Source: Blautia wexlerae DSM 19850 (GTDB lineage Bacteria; Bacillota; Clostridia; Lachnospirales; Lachnospiraceae). Taken from it: a stretch of 64,000 nucleotides of DNA. Shown piece by piece: positions 32,465 to 42,116 of this stretch. The notes under the pieces are model-generated. The model saw only the letters and a list, made by a program, of their open reading frames with translations, did not search any database and had not been told where the DNA came from. Where the stretch lies: assembly GCF_025148125.1 (NCBI RefSeq), contig NZ_CP102267.1:1176001-1240000 (forward strand), in the 5' to 3' direction. Positions within the stretch are counted from its first letter, which is position 1. Every line of letters begins with the position of its first letter. Made by a program: the position numbers and the translations under genes.

Positions 32465-34266
32465 AGATTTCTTCAAAATTTAAGAGTATTCAGAGTTCTA
32501 TTTTCTGTGCGGTGTCGATCCTGGTATTAAGTGCTGTGCTGGTTGTGACAGTGGTATCCCTGAGATATACGAATTCATCTATTTATGAAAATTCTGTCAT
32601 GTATACACAGACGATCATCAAACAGCTGAATCAGAATATAGATTCGTATATCAGTTATATGGATAATATTGCGTCAGTGATTGCGCAAAGCGGTGATGCT
32701 TATAAATATCTGTACAGTGAAAAAGGATATGGAGCCACAAAGGATGAAAATTACAGTGAATACAGACAGCGTCTTGTGGAACAGTTTAAAACGATCCTGA
32801 AGGGCAGGGCGGATATCAGAAATATCGGGATTGTCAGAGAGGATAAGAACTCTCCATCTCTGTTTGACAATGGATTATCTGTGAGAAATACATATGTAGA
32901 TCTTAATACACAGCCATGGTATGCAGATGCAGTCGGAAAATATGACCGGTATAATCTGACATCATCTCATGTGCAGAATGTGATAAAGGGAGAAAGACCA
33001 TGGGTCATCACACTAAGCAGAGGAATCCGCAATTATACAGGAACAGAAGCAGAGGATGGAGTAGTTTTTCTGGATCTGAATTACAGTGCGATCAGTGAAC
33101 TCTGTGCACAGAGCAGCATGGGAGATAAAGGATATGTTTTTATTCTTGATCAGAATGGAAATATCGTTTATCATCCACAACAGCAACAGTTATATAATGA
33201 ACTGCAGACAGAGAACATTTCACTTGTTATGAATGCAAAATCAGATATTGTTACTGTCGGAAAGGGAGATGACGAGAAAATTTATGCACTGTCCCATTCT
33301 GATATCACAGGATGGACTATTGTGGGATGCATGAATATGTCTGAACTTTTACGAAACAGCAGACAGACAAGAAGTATTTATGTGCTGGTAGCAGTGGGGC
33401 TGATCATAGTTGCTCTTCTGATTTCCAGCCTGATTGCCAGAAATATTACGCTGCCGATCCAGAAGCTTCGTGATTCTATGAAAAGTGTGCAGAAAGGAAA
33501 TTTTGATATTGAAGATATAGAGGTGATTTCCGACAATGAAATAGGAAGTCTTACCAGATCTTTTAATGTGATGACGCACAGGATACGGGAATTAATGGAG
33601 CAGAATGTAAAGGAGCAGGAGCAGAAGAGAAAAATAGAACTGAAAGCCCTGCAGTCGCAGATCAATCCACATTTTCTGTATAATACGCTGGATTCTATTA
33701 TCTGGATGGCTGAAGGAAAGAAGAATGAGGAAGTGGTGATAATGACGGCTTCTCTGGCGCGACTGCTCAGACAGAGTATCAGCAATGAGGATGAGCTTGT
33801 AACAGTCGGACAGGAGATTGAATATGTCAGAAGTTACCTCACGATCCAGAAGATGCGCTACAAGGATAAGCTGGAATTTGAGATAAAGGCAGATCCATCC
33901 ATTACACAGGTACCTATCATTCGTCTGGTATTGCAGCCGCTCGTGGAGAATGCAATTTATCATGGCTTAAAATATAAAGACAGTAAAGGACTGTTGACAG
34001 TACATGGATATATGAAAGGTGAGAATGCAGTAATCGATATTACGGACGATGGTGTGGGAATGGATGAGGAAACCCTGAAACATATTTATGATAAGCATAA
34101 GGTGAATTACCGTTCCAATGGAGTTGGGGTGTACAATGTGCAGCAGCGTCTGGTTTTATATTATGGAAAAGATTATGGCATTATCTATCACAGTGAAAAA
34201 GGAAAGGGAACCACAGCATCTGTTGTAATTCCCGGAATACAGGAGGAATCCCATGAAAAGTCATAA
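32461..34266 (+). CDS. YesM-type sensor histidine kinase
   Basis: A 601-residue membrane kinase. One helix at about 13-35 and a second at about 305-325 flank an extracellular dCache-like sensor. A HAMP domain and a His_kinase domain follow, with His404 in QSQINPHFLYNTLD, and a GHKL ATPase (PLVENAIYHG, DDGVGM, GVGVYNVQQRL). It should sense a sugar or a sugar-loaded binding protein and phosphorylate the preceding regulator. It overlaps the next gene by 14 bp, implying close coupling to the tethered binding protein. Confidence 0.92.
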   Translation: MKISSKFKSIQSSIFCAVSILVLSAVLVVTVVSLRYTNSSIYENSVMYTQTIIKQLNQNIDSYISYMDNIASVIAQSGDAYKYLYSEKGYGATKDENYSEYRQRLVEQFKTILKGRADIRNIGIVREDKNSPSLFDNGLSVRNTYVDLNTQPWYADAVGKYDRYNLTSSHVQNVIKGERPWVITLSRGIRNYTGTEAEDGVVFLDLNYSAISELCAQSSMGDKGYVFILDQNGNIVYHPQQQQLYNELQTENISLVMNAKSDIVTVGKGDDEKIYALSHSDITGWTIVGCMNMSELLRNSRQTRSIYVLVAVGLIIVALLISSLIARNITLPIQKLRDSMKSVQKGNFDIEDIEVISDNEIGSLTRSFNVMTHRIRELMEQNVKEQEQKRKIELKALQSQINPHFLYNTLDSIIWMAEGKKNEEVVIMTASLARLLRQSISNEDELVTVGQEIEYVRSYLTIQKMRYKDKLEFEIKADPSITQVPIIRLVLQPLVENAIYHGLKYKDSKGLLTVHGYMKGENAVIDITDDGVGMDEETLKHIYDKHKVNYRSNGVGVYNVQQRLVLYYGKDYGIIYHSEKGKGTTASVVIPGIQEESHEKS

Positions 34267-35230
34267 AAAAGAGATTATAACAGTTGCAATCCTTATGGCG
34301 GCAGCAGTGGTGATTTTTGCCGGAATCCTGAAACCGGAGGCGACACAGACGAAAAAATGCTCCCTCATTTATATTCCAAAGATCAGGGATAACACCAATG
34401 ATTTCTGGACTTCGGTAATATCCGGCTGTAAGATGGCGGCAGAGGAATATGAATCTGACCTTGAAATCCTGGCTCCGGATAAAGAAGAGAATATAGAAGA
34501 ACAGAATAAACTTCTGAAAAAGGCCATTGAGCAGAAACCGGATGCGATTCTGTTTTCTCCTTCCAGCATGGATGCATCAGATGAACTTCTGAAGGAAGCA
34601 AGAGAAAAAGGAATCCGTATTACCTATATTGATTCCTATACAAAAGAAAAACTGCAGGATCTCACAGTTGCCACAGATAATGTGAATGCGGGCAGGATGT
34701 TAGGAGAGTATGCCAGAAAATTAATCGATAAAGATTCAAAGATAGCCATTGTCAGCCATGTAAAAGGTGTTTCCACGGCTGTGGAGAGAGAACAGGGATT
34801 CAGGGAAGGTCTTGGTGACTATGCTGATAACATAGTAGATATTGTCTACTGTAACTCACTCTATGAGAAATCCTATGAACTGGCGCAGGAACTGATGAGG
34901 AAATATCCGGATCTGGAACTGATTGCAGGAATGAACGAATATTCTGCAGTTGGTGTGGGAAGAGCAGTCAGTGATGCAGGAGCGAAAGATAAGATCGCAG
35001 TAGTTGGTGTGGACTGTTCCCAGGAGGCCATCAATCTTATGGAAATGGGCGTTTATAAGGGAATTATTGTGCAGAAAGCATTCCGGATGGGGTATATCGG
35101 AGTGGAAGAAACCATTCATATGCTTAACGGGGATGCAGTAGAGAAGAATATTGATTCAGGATGCGAGCTGGTTACGCCGGAGAATATGTATAACAGTGAT
35201 ATTGAACGGCTGATCTTCCCGTTTAGCTGA
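34253..35230 (+). CDS. Membrane-tethered periplasmic-binding-type sugar sensor protein (RbsB-like)
   Basis: A 325-residue type I binding protein (Peripl_BP_4): IPKIRDNTNDFWTSVISGCK opening, hinge-flanking DAILFSPSSMDAS and VVGVDCSQEA. The N-terminus has a membrane helix (about 8-26) but no lipobox cysteine, so it is probably anchored by an uncleaved helix. It overlaps the kinase gene and is cut off from the importer by a strong terminator (35275-35328). This suggests that it works as the kinase's ligand-sensing partner, like XylFII with LytS in Clostridium, rather than as the transport receptor. Confidence 0.82.
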   Translation: MKSHKKEIITVAILMAAAVVIFAGILKPEATQTKKCSLIYIPKIRDNTNDFWTSVISGCKMAAEEYESDLEILAPDKEENIEEQNKLLKKAIEQKPDAILFSPSSMDASDELLKEAREKGIRITYIDSYTKEKLQDLTVATDNVNAGRMLGEYARKLIDKDSKIAIVSHVKGVSTAVEREQGFREGLGDYADNIVDIVYCNSLYEKSYELAQELMRKYPDLELIAGMNEYSAVGVGRAVSDAGAKDKIAVVGVDCSQEAINLMEMGVYKGIIVQKAFRMGYIGVEETIHMLNGDAVEKNIDSGCELVTPENMYNSDIERLIFPFS

Positions 35231-35274
35231 CTGACGCGTTGAAACGACTGCGTAATATAAGGATAAAAGAAGCA

Positions 35275-35328
35275 AAAAGGTTAAATATTTCTGGATGAAA
35301 AAAAGGAAATATTTAACCTTTTTTTGGA
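35275..35328 (+). terminator. Strong terminator between the sensor operon and the ABC importer
   Basis: AAAAAGGTTAAATATTTC and GAAATATTTAACCTTTTT form an 18-bp perfect stem followed by more T residues, 45 bp after the binding-protein stop codon. Confidence 0.85.
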
Positions 35329-35414
35329 AGATATTTCATTACAATTATCCGACAGGTAAGGTAAGATATAGAAAACAAAGAGAGATACGAAATAACGTAA
35401 GGAGGGTGAAAAAC

Positions 35415-36392
35415 TTGGAAAAGTTGAAACAAAATCCAATTGTGAAGAAACTCGGTCTGAACAGAATCCTGTTAGCATGTATTCTGGTTCTTATGTTCGT
35501 AGTCTTCAAAGTAGTTCTGGGAAGTAAGTTCCCTGTAGGTGACAGTATCAAATCTACTTTGAACTATGTATACTTCCTGGGCTTTCTGTCACTTGGAGTA
35601 ACATTTGTAATTGCCACTGGAGGAATCGATTTCTCCATTGGACCGGTAATGTTCTGCTGTGCCCTGATCTCAGGTTACTGCATGACATCTTATCATGTAC
35701 CTTGTGCAGCAGCAATGGTGATCTGTATCCTGATCGGATTTGCATTTGGCGTGTTTAACGGCTGGATGGTATCTTATATGTCAGTTCCGCCATTTATCAT
35801 TTCCATGGCATCTATGAACATTGCAAAAGGTATTGCATCTGTATTTACAAAGACACAGTCCGTCAGCTGGCCGCTGGGAAGTGATCCTGTAAACGGATGG
35901 TTCAGAAATCTTATCTCCTATAAGGGATTCCCTGTAGGACTTGTGATTTTCCTGGCAGCAGCAGTGATCTGTGGAATTATTCTTTATAACACAAAACCGG
36001 GACGTTATATCCTTTGTCTTGGTTCTAACAGCGAAGCAGTAAGACTCAGCGGTGTTAATACAAAAAAATGGAGAATGCTTGCTTATGTGATCTGCGGTGT
36101 TCTTGTAGGAATCGGAGCAATTTTCTTTGTTGGCGCTTATACAACTGTTCAGCCTGGATACGGCGATCAGTACAACAATGAAGCGATTGCAGGCTGTGTA
36201 ATGGGTGGTACATCCATGGTTGGCGGACTTGCTTCTATCGGCGGTACAGTCATCGGTGTATTTATCATTTCTCTTCTTCAGCAGGGTATCATGGCATTTG
36301 GTCTTGGTAAAGGTCAGCAGATGATCATCACAGGACTTATCGTAATTGTAGCAGTTTATGTCGACGTTTCTGCAAGACGCAGAAAGAACTGA
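35415..36392 (+). CDS. Sugar ABC transporter permease (RbsC-like), TTG start
   Basis: A 325-residue membrane protein of the RbsC/branched-chain permease family with eight to ten predicted helices. It has the family motifs FIIATGGIDFSIG-like (VIATGGIDFSIGPV), PPFIISMASM and GSNSEAVRLSGVN. The start is set at TTG 35415, 9 nt after GGAGG; a longer in-frame extension back to 35295 falls inside the terminator. It is followed after 20 bp by the ATPase gene, and a second permease lies after that, so the pore is likely a heterodimer. Confidence 0.88.
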   Translation: MEKLKQNPIVKKLGLNRILLACILVLMFVVFKVVLGSKFPVGDSIKSTLNYVYFLGFLSLGVTFVIATGGIDFSIGPVMFCCALISGYCMTSYHVPCAAAMVICILIGFAFGVFNGWMVSYMSVPPFIISMASMNIAKGIASVFTKTQSVSWPLGSDPVNGWFRNLISYKGFPVGLVIFLAAAVICGIILYNTKPGRYILCLGSNSEAVRLSGVNTKKWRMLAYVICGVLVGIGAIFFVGAYTTVQPGYGDQYNNEAIAGCVMGGTSMVGGLASIGGTVIGVFIISLLQQGIMAFGLGKGQQMIITGLIVIVAVYVDVSARRRKN

Positions 36393-36412
36393 TCGGAAGG
36401 GAGGATGTAACA

Positions 36413-37924
36413 ATGGGTGAAGTTATTTTGACTATGAAGGACATTGATAAGTCCTTTCCTGGAGTTCATGCTCTGGATCACGTTAATTTTGAAGTGAAAC
36501 GCGGCGAAGTACATGCTCTTATGGGAGAAAACGGTGCCGGAAAGTCTACATTGATGAAAGTTCTTACCGGTATTTATCAGAAAGATTCAGGATCCATTAC
36601 CTATAAAGGAAAGGAAACTGAATTCCATAACACAAGAGAAGCGCAGGATGCAGGTGTTGTAATCGTGCATCAGGAGCTGAACATGGTAGGTGATCTTACC
36701 GTAGCTCAGAATATTTTTATCGGACGTGAACCAAAGAAAGGGTTCAGCATTGATGATAAGAAAATGATCGAAGATTCCAAAAAACTCTTTCAGGAACTGA
36801 ACATTGAAATCAATCCAAAAGAAAAGATGAACAATCTTACCGTCGGAAAACAGCAGATGTGTGAGATCGCAAAGGCTATTTCCCACAAAGCAGAGGTTAT
36901 TATCTTTGATGAGCCGTCAGCAGCACTGACAGAGAAAGAGATTGCAGACTTATTCGAGATTATCCGTGATCTTCGTAAGAAAGGTCTTGGAATCGTTTAT
37001 ATTTCCCACCGTATGGATGAGATCAAAACGATCACTGACAGAGTAACAGTCATGCGAGATGGTGGTTATGTAGGAACGCTGATCACAGCAGACAGTACAA
37101 AAGAAGACATCATCAACATGATGGTTGGACGTGTCATTTATGAAGATCCTAAGGAACACAGCATGGTTGCACCGGATGCACCTGTTGTTCTTAAGGTAGA
37201 GAACCTGAATGCAGGTAAGATGGTTCAGAATGTAAGCTTTGAACTTCGCAAAGGTGAGATTCTTGGTTTCTCAGGACTGATGGGAGCCGGACGTACTGAG
37301 ACAGCAAGAGCACTGTTTGGTGCTGACCCGAAACAGAGTGGAAAGATCTCTATAAGGGGAAAAGACGGACAGCTTCGCGAGGTAACTATCAACAGTCCTC
37401 AGGATGCAGTTAAATATGGTATTGGTTATCTGTCAGAGGACAGAAGAAGATATGGTTGTGTCGTACAGAAATCTGTAACAGAGAATACTACGCTGGCAAC
37501 CATGGAAGAATTTACCAGTGGTATCTTCATTAATAAATCAAAAGAAAAAGAGGTTTCAGAGAAATACGTTAAAGAGCTGGCAACCAAAACTCCAAACTGC
37601 GAGCAGCTGGTAGTCAATCTTTCCGGTGGTAACCAGCAGAAGGTCGTTATCGCAAAATGGCTGACACGAGACAGTGAGATTCTTATTTTTGATGAGCCGA
37701 CCAGAGGTATTGATGTTGGTGCCAAGAATGAAATTTACAAGTTAATGAACAGACTGGCTGCAGAAGGTAAATCTATTATCATGATTTCTTCTGAAATGAC
37801 AGAAGTTCTCCGTATGAGTGACCGTATTATCGTTATGTGTGAAGGTAAGATTACAGGAAATATTGATATTTCCGAAGCTACACAGGAACACATTATGAAT
37901 CATGCAACACGGAACATCAATTAA
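36413..37924 (+). CDS. Sugar ABC transporter ATP-binding protein (RbsA/MglA-like)
   Basis: A 503-residue protein with two fused ABC domains. The first has Walker A GENGAGKST, signature LTVGKQQ and Walker B VIIFDEPSAAL. The second has a degenerate Walker A (GLMGAGRTE), signature LSGGNQQK and Walker B ILIFDEPTRG, exactly the pattern of RbsA/MglA/AraG. It powers the monosaccharide importer formed with the flanking permeases and the binding protein at 39123. Confidence 0.95.
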   Translation: MGEVILTMKDIDKSFPGVHALDHVNFEVKRGEVHALMGENGAGKSTLMKVLTGIYQKDSGSITYKGKETEFHNTREAQDAGVVIVHQELNMVGDLTVAQNIFIGREPKKGFSIDDKKMIEDSKKLFQELNIEINPKEKMNNLTVGKQQMCEIAKAISHKAEVIIFDEPSAALTEKEIADLFEIIRDLRKKGLGIVYISHRMDEIKTITDRVTVMRDGGYVGTLITADSTKEDIINMMVGRVIYEDPKEHSMVAPDAPVVLKVENLNAGKMVQNVSFELRKGEILGFSGLMGAGRTETARALFGADPKQSGKISIRGKDGQLREVTINSPQDAVKYGIGYLSEDRRRYGCVVQKSVTENTTLATMEEFTSGIFINKSKEKEVSEKYVKELATKTPNCEQLVVNLSGGNQQKVVIAKWLTRDSEILIFDEPTRGIDVGAKNEIYKLMNRLAAEGKSIIMISSEMTEVLRMSDRIIVMCEGKITGNIDISEATQEHIMNHATRNIN

Positions 37925-37935
37925 GGAGGAAAGTC

Positions 37936-38916
37936 ATGACTAAGAAGAAAAAAAGTATTTTAAGTGATCAGAGATTTATTGTATTACTGGTTATTATTGT
38001 ACTGTTTGCAATTTTCTCCTTTAAGAGCAGGGAGTTCAGACAGTATACCACAATCCTGAGTATGCTGGATTTCTCATATTATGATCTTCTGATGGCAATC
38101 GGTGTTACATTCCCTCTTATTACAGGAGGTGTAGACCTGTCAATCGGAACAGGTATGGTATGTTACGCATTGATCGCAGGATCTCTGGTAAGAAATAATA
38201 ATCTTCCGGTTGTACTTGCAATGTTACTTTGCATTGTACTTGGAATTATTGTAGGAGCAGCAAATGGTGTGCTGATCGGTATTATGAACCTGCCGCCATT
38301 CCTTGCAACACTTTGTACCTGTATGATTACCCGAGGTGCAGGATCCCTGTGCAGTGCCACTCCCTGGCCGGGACTTACACAGGAGGGCGGATGGTTCCAT
38401 TCAATCTTTAAGATTACAGTTGGAACAGGAAGAAGTGCTTCCCGTTATCCTATCGGTTTCTTATGGATGATCATTCTGGTCCTTGTAATGGAATATGTTC
38501 TGAATCATACAAAATTCGGTCGTTATACGATCGCGATCGGTTCCAATAAAGAAGCAGCAGCTCTTTCGGGAATCAACGTTAAATTCTATCATGTTATGGT
38601 ATATGTAGTATGCGGACTCTTCACAGGTCTTGCAGCTATCGCATATGCGGCAGTTACACCAACTGTACAGCCTGGTACCGGTGCTGGACTTGAAATGGAT
38701 GCCATCGGTGGAGTATTCGTAGGTGGTGTTGCAGCAACAGGTGGTTATGGATCAGTAATCGGTACTTTAGCCGGTATCTTCGTTATCATGCTTCTGAAAA
38801 CCGGTCTTCCATATATCGGACTTCAGGCAAACTGGCAGCAGATCATTACAGGTGCAGTTCTTATCATTGCAGTACTGATCGATATCATGAAAGAAAAGAA
38901 AGCAGCAGCAAAATAA
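37936..38916 (+). CDS. Sugar ABC transporter permease (second RbsC-like subunit)
   Basis: A 326-residue RbsC-family permease related to that at 35415 (FPLITGGVDLSIGTG, LPPFLATLCTCM, IGSNKEAAALSGIN). Two non-identical permease genes around one ATPase suggest a heterodimeric channel. An AAGGAGG RBS lies just after the ATPase stop codon. Confidence 0.92.
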   Translation: MTKKKKSILSDQRFIVLLVIIVLFAIFSFKSREFRQYTTILSMLDFSYYDLLMAIGVTFPLITGGVDLSIGTGMVCYALIAGSLVRNNNLPVVLAMLLCIVLGIIVGAANGVLIGIMNLPPFLATLCTCMITRGAGSLCSATPWPGLTQEGGWFHSIFKITVGTGRSASRYPIGFLWMIILVLVMEYVLNHTKFGRYTIAIGSNKEAAALSGINVKFYHVMVYVVCGLFTGLAAIAYAAVTPTVQPGTGAGLEMDAIGGVFVGGVAATGGYGSVIGTLAGIFVIMLLKTGLPYIGLQANWQQIITGAVLIIAVLIDIMKEKKAAAK

Positions 38917-39122
38917 TTTTCAAAACTGAATAAAGAAAAATGCATCTTACGACAGATGCAAAACAGCAGGATATGAAACAACGGAGGGCTTCCAGGGGAT
39001 GTTCGGCGACAGTATTGTCATATGTGTATTTTGGGGAAGGCGGAACGAGAGAGGAAGCCTCCGGGGTATCATTTATAAAAAAACTATATTAAAAATGTAT
39101 ATTTAAAAGGAGGAAATTTTAA
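38917..39122 (+). promoter_or_regulatory. Structured leader between permease and binding-protein genes
   Basis: This 206-bp gap holds a TGCATC-TTACGACA-GATGCA hairpin (38941-38960). A long-range pair GGAGGGCTTCC (38983-38993) with GGAAGCCTCC (39053-39062), interrupted by one bulge, encloses a 59-nt GC-rich loop. Such structures between importer genes and the binding-protein gene often stabilise the binding-protein mRNA, which is needed in excess. No known riboswitch pattern was recognised. Confidence 0.45.
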
Positions 39123-40238
39123 ATGAAAGCAAAAAAAGTGATCGCATTAGTTATGTGTGCAGCAATGGTAGCAGGAATGTCCGCATCAAGCGTTATGGCA
39201 GCCGATATGCCGGAACAGTTCAAAGATCTGAAAGCTAATGAAGCTTATGATTTCCCGATGATGGTTAAATCTTTCCAGTCTACATACTGGGATGCAGCTC
39301 AGGAAGGTATGAAGAAAGCTGCTGATGAACTTGGTGTTACATACAAGGCACAGGGACCAAACAGTGAATCTGATATCGCTGACCAGGTTAACATGATCAA
39401 CACAGCAATCGCTGCAAAGCCGGCAGGTTTAGGTCTTGCTGCATGCGATACTTCTTCCGTTCTTGATGCACTTCAGGAATGCGTTGACAAAGGAATCCCG
39501 GTAGTAACATTTGATACAGGTATCGCTGACGCTCCGGAAGGCTCTGTAGTATGTGAAGTTTGTACAGACAACGCACAGGCTGGTTCTGTTGCAGCTGAAA
39601 ACATGTACAATGCGATCAAAGATGTTGTAGCTAATGCAGATGGACAGGTTATCATCGGTGAAGTTAACCAGGATGCTACAGCTCAGAATATTCAGCAGCG
39701 TGGCGGCGGATTTATTGACAAAATGATCGAACTGCTTCAGGCTGACGGAAAAACAGTTGCAGTTAAAGGTAACGAGTTCTATGTAAACGCAGCTAAAGGT
39801 GCAGATGCAAAAGAAGCAGACGCAGACGTTGTTATCCAGGTCGCTGTTCCTGCACAGACAACTGTAGAGCTTTGCTCAACAGAGGCTCAGGCAATCCTTT
39901 CTCAGGAAAACTGCATCGCTATCTTCGGTTCCAACCAGACAGCAGCAGAAGGTGTTCTTGCAGCTAATGCTAACCTGAACGTTCTTGGTTCTGACGCAGG
40001 AGCAGGCGATGTTATCGGTGTTGGTTTCGATGCTGGTTCTATCATTAAAGCCGCTGTACAGGATGGAACATTCATCGGTGCTGTTACACAGTCTCCTCTG
40101 ATGATGGGTTACTATGCAATCTACGCTCTGACAGCAGCAGCTAACGGACAGGAACTTGAAGATGTTCCTACAGATGGATACTGGTATGATTCCACAAACA
40201 TGGACAGCGAAGAAATCGCTCCTAACCTTTATGACTAA
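39123..40238 (+). CDS. Extracellular monosaccharide-binding protein of the ABC importer (probably L-fucose)
   Basis: A 371-residue type I binding protein (Peripl_BP_4). The signal sequence (1-26) ends in VMAAD, and there is no standard lipobox cysteine at the cleavage site, which is unusual for a Firmicute importer. The mature part shows MVKSFQSTYWDAAQEGMKKA, the DTSSVLDALQECVDKGIPVVTFD hinge region in part, and VGFDAGSIIK. Its place between importer subunits and a fucose-type kinase suggests L-fucose or L-rhamnose as ligand. AAAAGGAGG precedes the ATG. Confidence 0.88.
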   Translation: MKAKKVIALVMCAAMVAGMSASSVMAADMPEQFKDLKANEAYDFPMMVKSFQSTYWDAAQEGMKKAADELGVTYKAQGPNSESDIADQVNMINTAIAAKPAGLGLAACDTSSVLDALQECVDKGIPVVTFDTGIADAPEGSVVCEVCTDNAQAGSVAAENMYNAIKDVVANADGQVIIGEVNQDATAQNIQQRGGGFIDKMIELLQADGKTVAVKGNEFYVNAAKGADAKEADADVVIQVAVPAQTTVELCSTEAQAILSQENCIAIFGSNQTAAEGVLAANANLNVLGSDAGAGDVIGVGFDAGSIIKAAVQDGTFIGAVTQSPLMMGYYAIYALTAAANGQELEDVPTDGYWYDSTNMDSEEIAPNLYD

Positions 40239-40307
40239 TCGATAAGTAAATATCGAGAGGAAATGAATCCTTAGAATTAAGTATTAATTATTAATACAAA
40301 TACAGAC

Positions 40308-40339
40308 GCCGCACTGCCGTATGGCAAGTGCGGCGTTGT
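40308..40339 (+). terminator. Terminator after the ABC importer operon
   Basis: ACGCCGCACT pairs with AAGTGCGGCGT around GCCGTATGGC and is followed by TGTTGTT. The remainder of the 40239-40540 gap is AT-rich and presumably contains the kinase promoter, which I could not fix. Confidence 0.7.
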
Positions 40340-40540
40340 TGTTCAAACAATAAAACAATGATTGGAAATGATGATTTTATTAAGTTGTAAAGATACTTAT
40401 TTCGACGATAGATTTCAAAATAGCAAATAAGGACACTTTTTCAGACAAACAAGGTTCTTATTTTGGGGGAGTAAGTTGAGATAAAATGAAATCATCAGAT
40501 ATGAAGAGCGTATAAATTCATATATTGAGGAGGTTTTGCA

Positions 40541-41941
40541 ATGGCAGCATATTATTTAGCAGTAGATATCGGAGCATCCAGCGGACGTCATATCCTTGGA
40601 CATATGGAAAACGGAAAAATGGTTCTGGAAGAAATTTATCGTTTTGAGAATGGAATGGTAAAGAAAGACGGAGAACTCTGCTGGGAATTTGACCGTCTTT
40701 TCAAAGAGGTAGTAAATGGTCTGAAGAAATGTAAAGAAATCGGCAAGATTCCGGTAAGTATGGGCGTGGACACATGGGGCGTTGACTTCGTACTTCTGGA
40801 CAAAAATGACAATGTTCTTGGAAATACAGTAGGATATCGTGACCACCGTACAGAGGGAATGGATAAAGAAGTTTATAAGGCAATTTCCCTGAAAGATCTC
40901 TATGCAAGAACAGGTATCCAGAAAGCTGATTATAATACGATCTATCAGCTGATGGCAGTGAAAAAGAAACATCCGGAATATCTGGAACAGGCGGAGACAC
41001 TTCTTCATGTGCCGGATTATTTCCATTTCCTTCTTACAGGACAGAAAACCTGTGAGTACACAGAAGCTACGACAGGACAGCTTGTAAGCCCGATTACTAA
41101 GGACTGGGATTATGAACTGATCGATATGCTCGGTTATCCGAGAAAAATGTTTCAGAAGCTGATCATGCCCGGAACAGGCATCGGACATTTGTCAGATAAG
41201 ATCAGAGAAGAAGTGGGCTTTGATCTGGAAGTGGTTGCACCTGCAACACATGATACAGGATCCGCTGTACTGGCAGTTCCTGCAAATGACGATGATTTTA
41301 TCTACATCAGCTCCGGAACATGGTCACTGATGGGAATTGAGAGAAAAGAAGCTGACTGCTCTGAGAAGAGCTGTGAGATGAACTTCACAAATGAAGGCGG
41401 TTATGCAGGCCGTTTCCGTTACCTGAAGAATATCATGGGACTCTGGATGATCCAGTCTGTGCGTCATGAAGTAAATGATGCATACAGCTTTGCAGAAATC
41501 TGCGCAATGGCAGAGGAAGCAAAGGATTTCCCGTCAAGAGTAGACGCAAATGATGAGTGTTTCCTTTCTCCTGACAATATGACAGAGGAAGTTAAGGATT
41601 ACTGCCGCAGAACAGGACAGAAGGTTCCGGAAACTCTGGGAGAGATTGCAACAGTTATCTACACAAGTCTTGCGGAATGCTATGCAAAGACAGCAAAAGA
41701 GCTGGAAGAGATGACAGGCAGGACTTACAGCCGTATTCATATCGTGGGCGGCGGTTCCAACGCAGGATATCTCAATGAGCTGACTGCAAAGGCAACAAAG
41801 AAAGAAATCCATGCAGGTCCAGGAGAGGCAACTGCAATCGGAAATATCACAGCACAGATGCTGAAAGCAGAAGAGTTTAAAACCATTGAAGAGGCTCGTA
41901 CTATCATTCATGAATCCTTTGGTGTAAAAGTTTATAAATAA
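40541..41941 (+). CDS. Rhamnulokinase-family sugar kinase (probable L-fuculokinase in this locus)
   Basis: A 466-residue FGGY kinase of the RhaB branch: YLAVDIGASSGRHILG for the phosphate-binding region, MGVDTWGVDFVLLD, HDTGSAVLAVP, ISSGTWSLMG and HIVGGGSNAGYLNE near the C-terminus. By sequence type it is a rhamnulokinase, but the neighbouring fucI, fucU and aldolase make L-fuculose the likely substrate; many gut Firmicutes use RhaB-like kinases for both sugars. GAGGAGG precedes the ATG. It stands alone, ending in the terminator at 41943. Confidence 0.88.
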   Translation: MAAYYLAVDIGASSGRHILGHMENGKMVLEEIYRFENGMVKKDGELCWEFDRLFKEVVNGLKKCKEIGKIPVSMGVDTWGVDFVLLDKNDNVLGNTVGYRDHRTEGMDKEVYKAISLKDLYARTGIQKADYNTIYQLMAVKKKHPEYLEQAETLLHVPDYFHFLLTGQKTCEYTEATTGQLVSPITKDWDYELIDMLGYPRKMFQKLIMPGTGIGHLSDKIREEVGFDLEVVAPATHDTGSAVLAVPANDDDFIYISSGTWSLMGIERKEADCSEKSCEMNFTNEGGYAGRFRYLKNIMGLWMIQSVRHEVNDAYSFAEICAMAEEAKDFPSRVDANDECFLSPDNMTEEVKDYCRRTGQKVPETLGEIATVIYTSLAECYAKTAKELEEMTGRTYSRIHIVGGGSNAGYLNELTAKATKKEIHAGPGEATAIGNITAQMLKAEEFKTIEEARTIIHESFGVKVYK

Positions 41942-41942
41942 T

Positions 41943-41977
41943 AAAAGGGGAACAGGGCATTGGCTCTGTTCCTTTTG
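41943..41977 (+). terminator. Terminator after the sugar kinase
   Basis: AAAAGGGGAACAG pairs with CTGTTCCTTTT around GGCATTGGCT and is followed by TGTGTT. Confidence 0.75.
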
Positions 41978-42116
41978 TGTTACGAGTCAACGGAAAGGGA
42001 ATATGTTGACTATCATGGGGTTTCAAAGTATAATGATGGCTGGTGAATTGGGCGGAAATACAGGGTGATTCATCAGAGGTAAGTGATTGATTTTAATAGA
42101 TAAAGGCAGGTTATAT

